This document shows positions 58,701 through 64,000 of a stretch of 64,000 nt of DNA, piece by piece. Positions within the stretch are counted from its first letter, which is position 1. The number at the start of each line of letters is the position of its first letter. Source of the stretch: Nitrosomonas marina (GTDB lineage Bacteria > Pseudomonadota > Gammaproteobacteria > Burkholderiales > Nitrosomonadaceae); contig NZ_FOIA01000017.1 in NCBI RefSeq assembly GCF_900111605.1, positions 1 to 64,000 of the forward strand, read 5' to 3'. Both the position numbers and the translations under genes were made by a program. The notes under the pieces are model-generated. The model made no database searches, was not told the DNA's origin, and saw only the letters and a program-made list of their open reading frames with translations.

Positions 58701-58991
58701 GAATACGAGCGTAATAATGGTTAACCCGCTTTTGTTCAGAGAACGCATCTCAACCAGGCCGGGCAGTCCTGTCATGGCGATTTCCACTGGGATTGTTATC
58801 AGTCGCTCGATTTCCTCCGCGCTGCGGCCTTCTACACGTGCGGCAACGATAACCTGTACATTGGTAACATCTGGAAAAGCATCGACTGAAAGTTTCGTGG
58901 CTGCCCGTAAACCGAAAGCAACCAAAATAAGTGCAATAATAACGACAAGAAGCCGCTGCTTAAGCATGACCTGGACAATGGATGACAACAT
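55728..58991 (-). CDS. Heavy-metal RND efflux pump (CusA/CzcA family)
   Basis: A 1087-residue inner-membrane proton-driven pump. It opens with the expected helix, then DAFPDVTNVQVIVAARVEGR, the HME-RND signature. The TM4 motif is LAIAIGLIVDTTVVVVEN: it has the AIAIG of the CusA type rather than the LDFG of CzcA, which fits monovalent copper or silver better than Co/Zn/Cd, although the metal cannot be fixed by eye. The C-terminal 60 residues are a charged, Ser/Thr-rich extension (DTHERHGESTQAQH) not common in the family. The stop is 65 bp before a hairpin; the start is 3 bp after the adaptor gene stop. Confidence 0.93.
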   Translation of the reverse strand: MLSSIVQVMLKQRLLVVIIALILVAFGLRAATKLSVDAFPDVTNVQVIVAARVEGRSAEEIERLITIPVEIAMTGLPGLVEMRSLNKSGLTIITLVFTDDTDVYFARQLVMERYIGVVEQLPEGVVAELGPVTTGLGEIYQYTLDHPDDGTRELTVEELMERRTIQDWVVQPMLRSIPGVAGINSLGGHEKQYQVLVNPERLRHYDLTLSDVDSALANNNANASGNILELHAEQYLIRTNGLISTLNDIRNIVLREIDGIPVFVRDVAEVEFGGRVRQGALIKGGYTESTGGIVMMLMGGNAKEIVARVQEKVSEINERGLLPGGLQIVPFYDRSDLVDAALWTVTNVLIEGIILVIIVLFIFLGDVRSSLIVVATLIVAPLITFMIMNHQGISANLMSLGGLAIAIGLIVDTTVVVVENVYHRLGHAGTTLKERLLVIRDAVVEIGVPLIFGICIIILVFLPLMTLEGMEGKTFSPLAYTIAIALAVSLIISLTLSPVLCAYGLKGGADHDTPVIAFLKKRYQNLLNKALTHEKTTILVAIGLLVSSFMLFPFLGTSFIPILKEGALTPVIIRAPSISLENSIKIEIEAMKRIATVPGVESAVSRLGRGKEPSDPAGPHESDPIITLDPDSGRTQDEVDEDVRKVLSTLPGVSIVVSQPIAQRVDEMITGVRSQVAVKIFGDDLEQLRLLSEQLARIMRTVRGARDIRVQPLSGQQSLVIDINRDAIARYGINVEDVNDLIRTVGSKEVSTIFENERRFSLVMRLPLDFRDNVDAIRDLLLRTPEKLPGNGGMVPGGALIPLESVANIQVIDGPAQINREFSKRRVVVGANVHERDMGSFVEEIQERVAEEMNLPEGYYFEWGGQFENMERAMATLSVIVPLTVAAIFFLLFMLFNSVKLASLIILVLPFASIGGITGLFISGEYLSVPASVGFIALWGIAVLNGVVLISFIREQREQGASIPVSVVRGCEQRFRPVLMTATVAMLGLVPFLFATGPGSEVQRPLAIVVIGGLITSTLLTLVVLPTLYRWFDVKPTIETEDEPDNASKTDESRQFDTDTHERHGESTQAQHSDAVPENTPPTSKTT

Positions 58992-58994
58992 GAG

Positions 58995-60173
58995 TTATTC
59001 CTTTCTATCGAGCTTGCGTTCGCTATCTATATGGAAAGCACCATCAATTACAATATGTTGTCCGACTGAAAGTCCCGAAATGACAGGACGCAAATTACCG
59101 ACTTCCGGCCCCAACTCAACCGGCACGCGTAAATAGGTATAGTTGCCCCTGTCCAGATAAACATAATCTTTATTTAATTCACGTACAACCGCCGATTCAG
59201 GTATTACAAGCTGTTCTTGCGGGGTTTCTATGATGCGCATGGATGCCAGCATTGCAGGTTTGAGTCTGCGGTCCTGATTCTCAACGACAGTTCTTACCAT
59301 GACTGTTCTTGTTTGGGGATTGACTGTATCGGAAACATATATAATCAGGGCGTCTAATACGATGTTTCCAAGTGCCGGTACCTGAATTTCAACATGCTGA
59401 CCGGCCATTACATTACTGGCAATGTGCTCCGGTACGTCACCTACTGCCCAGACAGTCGATAAATCAGCGACTTTGAAAAGCTGGTCAGATGGTTGTACCA
59501 CTTGACCGGCTACCACGTTTCGTTCAATGATTGTGCCGCTTTGGGGAGACGAGATGCCGACAGAAGGGAGTATCTGTCCGCGCTTGACCAAGTCATTGAC
59601 TGCGTTCTCATATACGCCCAACAGGCGTAACTGGTCCTTTGCCGCGCTGAGCTCGGCCCGCGAGACCTGTAATTCGGCTTCTCTGCGCTGCAGTTCTGCT
59701 GTGCCAATTACATCGGCGTCGAGAAGCAGTTTTGCCCGCTTTGCTGCGCGTTCATTTAAAACCGTCATAGAGTGCGCACGAAGATACGCCAATTGGGCGG
59801 TGGTTAACTCAGGGCTTGATAGCTTGGCAAGTGTTGTGCCAGCATCAACACTGTCCCCTAATTCGACGTTTACTTCGACTATACGCCCGGTGACGTTAGA
59901 ACCGACGCGGATTAATTGTTGCTCATTGACCTTGATCTGACTGGGCACCTGAATTTTATCCGCAAGACTAGTCAGGCTGAGTACTTCGGTTTTAATACCT
60001 TCAGCCATTGCTTCAGTAAGTGTAATAATGTTTGTGTTATCGGGCTCATCGGCATCAGACTGCTCTGGTGGCTTTTTATTATCTATATTGCTGGCATCCT
60101 CCCCATTACTGCAAGCAACGGTAAGAAAGAGAACAAACAGAGAATAAATTGTTAAACGGATTGGTGATTTCAT
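58995..60173 (-). CDS. Metal efflux membrane fusion protein (CusB/CzcB family)
   Basis: A 392-residue periplasmic adaptor, with lipobox-like VLFLTVACSNG at residues 15-25. The beta-barrel and lipoyl halves (GSNVTGRIVEVNVELGDSV and ISSPQSGTIIERNVVAGQV) flank a helical hairpin (about 130-190). It joins the RND pump to the TolC channel. The ATG overlaps the upstream TolC stop by four bases, and the RND start lies 3 bp after its own stop. Confidence 0.92.
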   Translation of the reverse strand: MKSPIRLTIYSLFVLFLTVACSNGEDASNIDNKKPPEQSDADEPDNTNIITLTEAMAEGIKTEVLSLTSLADKIQVPSQIKVNEQQLIRVGSNVTGRIVEVNVELGDSVDAGTTLAKLSSPELTTAQLAYLRAHSMTVLNERAAKRAKLLLDADVIGTAELQRREAELQVSRAELSAAKDQLRLLGVYENAVNDLVKRGQILPSVGISSPQSGTIIERNVVAGQVVQPSDQLFKVADLSTVWAVGDVPEHIASNVMAGQHVEIQVPALGNIVLDALIIYVSDTVNPQTRTVMVRTVVENQDRRLKPAMLASMRIIETPQEQLVIPESAVVRELNKDYVYLDRGNYTYLRVPVELGPEVGNLRPVISGLSVGQHIVIDGAFHIDSERKLDRKE

Positions 60174-61447
60174 TCGATGAAATGCTCCTTGGGATAATGG
60201 GCGCGTAGTCGGTCTATTTCAGCAGCAGCAGACTGTAATTCAAAACGGGCTTGTAACAAATCACCGAGCACACCTCTCAACACGCGTTGAGTATCCAGTA
60301 CTTCGATAAAACCGCGTTCACCAAGTCGGTAAGCCGTCTGTGCTATATTCAGTGCCAGTTCCGCCTCTGTAACGATACCACCTTCAAACATTTCTACCCT
60401 GCGGCGTGCGATTTCTTTTGCTTGCCAGGCGGATTCCAGTTGCTGACCGATTTCAAAGCGTCGATAATCAAGCGTGTTGCGAATACGTGCCGAATCATAA
60501 ATGGCATTGTCTATTTCGCCGCGTCGGCGATAGAATAACGGAATTTCAAGGCTGACCCCGGCAGTGTTCGACATAAACTGGCGGTCCTGAAAATTAGTAA
60601 ACAGAACACTCACGGAAGGTAAAACGGATGCTTTCTGCTGATCAATGCGCAGATTGGCGCTGTCTTGTTCAGCCTCCAGGCGCTGGATATCAGGGTTGAC
60701 TTGTACAATCTCCTGGCGCAGTTGCTCCAGCGGCGGAAATTCTACGGGATCGCTCAGCGATGCATTGATTGTAAAGTTGCTTTGTAACGCTCCTGCGGTC
60801 AGTTGTATCAATGCAACCCTTGCGCGCTCCGCATTCAACATTGCAGCTTCCATACGGTTTTCCGCGCTGAGCACCTCGGTTTCAGCACGAATGAGTTCAA
60901 AACGAGCGGTTTCTCCAACATCAACGCTGACTTTGATGCGTCGGTATATTTCTTTCATCAAATCATAAATGCTCGTTTCCATCTGCGCCTCTTCCTGGCG
61001 TAGCAATAATTCATAGGCGCGAATACGCAGCTGAGCAGCTAAATCGGCACGAACCTGATTCAGATTCGCCTGTCTTGCTTCAACAAGCGCTTCGGCTGAG
61101 CCGATGCGTGCAGATCGCAGAAAAGGATTCTCAATCGGTTGACTGACTTTGACTTCACGTTGGTTGTCAGACGGACCTGTGACCGAAGCTGGTAACCGCT
61201 TGCTTTGTGGACCGGCCTCAACACTGACTTTGGGATTCGGAAACGCCCGTGCGCTGATTACATCTGCCTCGGCCATATCAATCTGTGAGCGCGCAGCCTG
61301 AACCAGCCCATTAGCCTGCAATCCCAGCTTCTGCAGTTCCATAATGGTCCAGGTGGATAATTGCTGGGCGGATAACGGTGTCGTAAGAGGTACTAGAAAA
61401 AGGCAGAACAAAAATTGCCGCAATAAAAAGGTCTGCATGGTCTGCAT
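60170..61447 (-). CDS. TolC-family outer-membrane channel (CusC/CzcC type)
   Basis: A 425-residue outer-membrane efflux protein. Signal peptide about 1-27 ending LSA. The two repeats of the OEP fold are visible (QAARSQIDMAEADVISARAF and VNPDIQRLEAEQDSANLRID). The ATG at 61447 follows AAAGG closely; a second in-frame ATG lies nine bases on. First gene of the efflux operon (order C, B, A). Confidence 0.9.
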   Translation of the reverse strand: MQTMQTFLLRQFLFCLFLVPLTTPLSAQQLSTWTIMELQKLGLQANGLVQAARSQIDMAEADVISARAFPNPKVSVEAGPQSKRLPASVTGPSDNQREVKVSQPIENPFLRSARIGSAEALVEARQANLNQVRADLAAQLRIRAYELLLRQEEAQMETSIYDLMKEIYRRIKVSVDVGETARFELIRAETEVLSAENRMEAAMLNAERARVALIQLTAGALQSNFTINASLSDPVEFPPLEQLRQEIVQVNPDIQRLEAEQDSANLRIDQQKASVLPSVSVLFTNFQDRQFMSNTAGVSLEIPLFYRRRGEIDNAIYDSARIRNTLDYRRFEIGQQLESAWQAKEIARRRVEMFEGGIVTEAELALNIAQTAYRLGERGFIEVLDTQRVLRGVLGDLLQARFELQSAAAEIDRLRAHYPKEHFIE

Positions 61448-61771
61448 AAGGCCTTTAGGGTGAGTATAGTATTAATGAATAGTTAAGAAATGTAAATGTT
61501 ACGGTTCGGTTGCGATGCTTTTGGAATTCTATCACTTACAAATCGTTTGGGATGTTGATCTTCATTTAATAGATGATATCGCACTATCGGGATTTATCAG
61601 CACTGAATTAGTACTGTTTTTTCTGATTAGTTTTGAAGATAGCATGTTATTGCCTATAAGTGTGTCAGGTGAAGATTCCTGCCGATGATAGTTGAAAAAA
61701 CCTGAATGTTACCTGAATGACCGACAGATGCAAATTTGATCCGTTTAAACAATAACAACAAAGCAGAGAGG
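61448..61771. other. Gene-free stretch of about 320 bp
   Basis: AT-rich region between the start of the efflux operon and the end of the hydrolase gene, both on the minus strand. It should contain the efflux promoter. No CueR/MerR-type dyad was evident by eye. Confidence 0.4.
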
Positions 61772-62380
61772 TTACCCGATGTTTGGGGGAGTGCAATCGA
61801 TATTGCCTGATTCATGGTCTTGTTCAAGCAAACAATGTTGCAAAAGCAGCGGAAAGTCAACATATGGTTGCTTCATTGATTCTGAACCAAAATGGCCTTC
61901 GCCAGACATTACAACCAAAGTGCCTCCAAGAGTTTTTCGCATAAACTCCCCTTGTTCATGCCCACAGTCCCAGGGGTCATTGTCGGAATGAACAAAAGTC
62001 AGCATGCGGCTATTTGCCCTAATGGTATCAACACAAAATCCTGCCGGATATGTTGTATCATTCGGTGGTGTCCCGTGAAGCGGTTTAATATATCCAGCAA
62101 CAGAAACTGTGTGTTTCGCGGTAAAACCGCTTTGGGAAAGCAGCCTTAAAATTAATGGCCCGCCTGCTGAATGGCCAATCATCAGATCAAAATTGCGGCA
62201 GGACGTTTGATTTTTGACTTCTTCAACCCATTTATCCAACTCATCGAAGTCTGAACAGTCGATGAGTGAAGGCGTCCATACATCAAATTTATGCTTTTCC
62301 AATTGTGTTTTCAGCCAGGGAATCCAGAAGCTTTTACTTGAACCACCAAGGCCGTGAAAGATAGCAGCTTTTTTTCTCAT
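61772..62380 (-). CDS. Small alpha/beta hydrolase (YdeN/RBBP9-like)
   Basis: A 202-residue hydrolase. The start is the ATG at 62380 with AAAAAGGTAATC upstream; an upstream extension in the same frame is AT-rich and not used. KAAIFHGLGGSSKSFW forms the oxyanion loop, LMIGHSAGGPLILRL holds the nucleophile serine, HSDNDPWDCG the acid, and GEGHFGSES the catalytic histidine. The RBBP9/YdeN family usually acts as a serine hydrolase of unknown substrate. It stands alone, divergent from dacC. Confidence 0.85.
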   Translation of the reverse strand: MRKKAAIFHGLGGSSKSFWIPWLKTQLEKHKFDVWTPSLIDCSDFDELDKWVEEVKNQTSCRNFDLMIGHSAGGPLILRLLSQSGFTAKHTVSVAGYIKPLHGTPPNDTTYPAGFCVDTIRANSRMLTFVHSDNDPWDCGHEQGEFMRKTLGGTLVVMSGEGHFGSESMKQPYVDFPLLLQHCLLEQDHESGNIDCTPPNIG

Positions 62381-62623
62381 GATTACCTTTTTAATCATCA
62401 ACCGGATCAAAAAGAGTAACACAATTACCGCAAAACGCTATGCACATTGTTACTCTCATCATCTCATTTGCCTGTAGCGGAATTCATATTGAATAGTCAA
62501 CTTATTGCTTATTGAATCTGTTTTAGCGATTTGACAAAAAAACATCCATTAATGCTTTAAAGAGAGTGCTTGAAATTTTGTTATATTTGATGAAGGTTAG
62601 TTTATGAAATATCAAGAGCGAGC

Positions 62624-62629
62624 TATAAT
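62624..62629 (+). promoter_or_regulatory. Possible -10 element of dacC
   Basis: TATAAT (62624-62629) is the only consensus -10 in the dacC upstream region, about 22 bp before the ATG. The matching -35 is poor (TTTATG at 62601-62606, 17-bp spacing), so this is tentative. Confidence 0.3.
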
Positions 62630-62650
62630 TAAAATTTTCCGAAAAAATTC

Positions 62651-63790
62651 ATGAATCGCTTTTTATTCCCATTGCCTTTTCTGGCTGTGTTACTGCTGTC
62701 AATATTTTCTGTAGCAGCTTCTGCTCAGCAACCCGAGATTTCGATTGCAGCCAAAGCGTATATGCTTACGGATTATCAATCCGGTCAGGTACTGGCCAGC
62801 CAGAATCCGCACGAACGCGTTGAACCGGCTTCCTTAACCAAACTGATGACGGCTTATATCGTTTTTACAGCGCTGAAGCAGAATCGCATACAACACGATC
62901 AGGTAGTGCCTGTTTCAGACAGAGCCTGGCGGATGATCGGGTCGCGCATGTTTATCGAACCTAATAAGACAGTGACAGTTAACGAACTGATTCGAGGTAT
63001 GATAGTTCAGTCCGGTAACGACGCATGTATTGCGTTAGCTGAGGTGGTAGCAGGATCCGAGGAAATTTTCGTACAAATGATGAATCAGGAAGCGCAGCGC
63101 CTCGGTATGAAAAATACGCATTTTATGAATACCACAGGTTTACCTGACCCAGACCATTACACGTCAGTGCATGATTTAACCTTGCTGGCTGCGGCCATTA
63201 TTCGCGATTTTCCCGACTTTTACCCATTATATTCATTGAAGGAATATACTTATAACAATATAACGCAGCCAAACCGAAACCGGCTGTTATGGCTGGATCC
63301 GCATGTGGATGGAATGAAAACCGGCTGGACGAAATCTGCCGGTTATTGTCTGATTACTTCGGCCAAACGTGATAAAAGGCGCCTGATTTCGGTTGTAATG
63401 GGAACAAAATCAGCCAATGCGCGCAGTATGGAAAGTCAGCGGTTGCTGAATTACGGTTTCCAGTTCTACGATACTGTGCATTTATATAAAAAAGGGGAAG
63501 TGCTGACTTCGATCGAATTGTGGAAAGGTTCTCAGGATGCGCTGAAAGCAGGTTTTAGCAGCGATGTTTATTTTTCCATACCTAAAGGGCAGGCGGATAA
63601 TCTAAAAGCTACAATGGAATATAAGCAACCACTGATTGCACCGGTAAGTGCAGGGCAGGTAGTTGGCTCGGTAAAATTTACCTTAAACGGTGAACTGGTG
63701 GAAAATTATCCATTGGTTGCGCTGGAAGATGTAGAGCTTGGGAATTTTATCGGCCGCGCATGGGATAGCCTTATGCTGTTGTTTAATTAG
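62651..63790 (+). CDS. dacC: D-alanyl-D-alanine carboxypeptidase (PBP5/6 type)
   Basis: It removes the terminal D-alanine from peptidoglycan stem peptides, in the periplasm. Signal peptide 1-25, cleaved after ASA. The active-site motifs are all present: S61-LTK64, S121-GN, and K223-TG. The C-terminal domain ends with an amphipathic helix (NFIGRAWDSLMLLFN) that anchors it to the inner membrane. At 379 residues it is normal. Followed by a D-amino-acid aminotransferase gene, an arrangement I know from betaproteobacteria. Confidence 0.94.
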   Translation: MNRFLFPLPFLAVLLLSIFSVAASAQQPEISIAAKAYMLTDYQSGQVLASQNPHERVEPASLTKLMTAYIVFTALKQNRIQHDQVVPVSDRAWRMIGSRMFIEPNKTVTVNELIRGMIVQSGNDACIALAEVVAGSEEIFVQMMNQEAQRLGMKNTHFMNTTGLPDPDHYTSVHDLTLLAAAIIRDFPDFYPLYSLKEYTYNNITQPNRNRLLWLDPHVDGMKTGWTKSAGYCLITSAKRDKRRLISVVMGTKSANARSMESQRLLNYGFQFYDTVHLYKKGEVLTSIELWKGSQDALKAGFSSDVYFSIPKGQADNLKATMEYKQPLIAPVSAGQVVGSVKFTLNGELVENYPLVALEDVELGNFIGRAWDSLMLLFN

Positions 63791-63833
63791 CCGTTCTGAT
63801 GCGTATACAGTTTAGTAATTATAAAGGCCAGGT

Positions 63834-64000
63834 ATGATTTTTCTAAATGGGCAATTTATGCCAATCGAAAAGGCCAGTATCTCTGTGCTGGACCGGGGTT
63901 TTATTTTTGGTGATGGTGTGTATGAAGTCATCCCTGTCTATTCGCGTCGACCATTTCGGTTGGATAAACATTTACACCGACTGCAGCACAGTCTGGATGG
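63834..64000 (+). CDS. D-amino acid aminotransferase, N-terminal fragment (runs off the window)
   Basis: The ATG at 63834 opens MIFLNGQFMPIEKASISVLD, then RGFIFGDGVYEVIPV, the start of fold-type IV PLP aminotransferases (D-amino acid aminotransferase/BcaT group). The remainder is beyond the window, so the PLP lysine is not visible. It lies 43 bp after dacC; together they link D-alanine or D-glutamate supply with cell-wall trimming. D-amino acid specificity is inferred from context and this family's order. Confidence 0.85.
   Translation, partial: MIFLNGQFMPIEKASISVLDRGFIFGDGVYEVIPVYSRRPFRLDKHLHRLQHSLD

Overview
The window looks like a chromosome segment of a Gram-negative betaproteobacterium. 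LptF/LptG lipopolysaccharide export genes, RND/TolC envelope efflux and a penicillin-binding D,D-carboxypeptidase followed by a D-amino-acid aminotransferase all point to a proteobacterial envelope. The moderate GC content and gene mix would suit a Nitrosomonas-like organism, but that genus guess is inference. No rRNA, tRNA, CRISPR array or complete insertion sequence was recognised.

Layout. 0-2.6 kb: a transposase-like tail fused to a 5'-truncated universal stress gene, a gene-free stretch, and a site-2 protease with CBS domains. 2.7-15.3 kb: an accessory region with a secreted 15-repeat TPR-CHAT protein, a divergent secreted caspase-like protein with a DUF4384-like domain, and a very large frameshifted membrane sensor-like protein. 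The last lies on a roughly 5 kb segment bounded by a 111-bp direct repeat, which is a duplicated 3' end of the adjacent glycosyltransferase-like gene. 15.4-17.8 kb: a secreted beta-propeller/phytase-like protein. 18.4-29.1 kb: a tightly packed operon glgB-glgE-treS/mak-glgC-glgX, which turns trehalose into maltose, maltose-1-phosphate and branched alpha-glucan, with ADP-glucose synthesis and debranching attached.

29.2-45.2 kb: a bifunctional ornithine-lipid-type acyltransferase, an M14-like peptidase with an overlapping hydrolase, a Crp/Fnr regulator, secreted glycerophosphodiesterase and metallophosphatase, an LpxH-like phosphatase, a patatin, a small PGPGW-type membrane protein, an MJ1255-type glycosyltransferase, a diacylglycerol-kinase-like protein, and the overlapping pair CHAD-ParA followed by SixA. 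45.3-47.9 kb: a twin PAN-domain protein, a membrane protein of unknown function and a DUF2959 lipoprotein.

48.0-55.5 kb: a compact minus-strand cluster (nucleotidyltransferase-like protein, lipid kinase, CDP-alcohol phosphatidyltransferase, LptG, LptF, MobA-like nucleotidyltransferase, GNAT-like protein) that reads like an uncharacterised CDP-alcohol lipid pathway interleaved with LPS export. 55.7-61.4 kb: a Cus/Czc-type tripartite metal efflux operon. 61.8-64 kb: a small alpha/beta hydrolase, dacC, and the start of a D-amino-acid aminotransferase cut by the window edge.

The strongest candidates for something undescribed are the CHAT/caspase/membrane-sensor neighbourhood with its repeat-bounded insertion, and the CDP-alcohol lipid cluster around lptFG.
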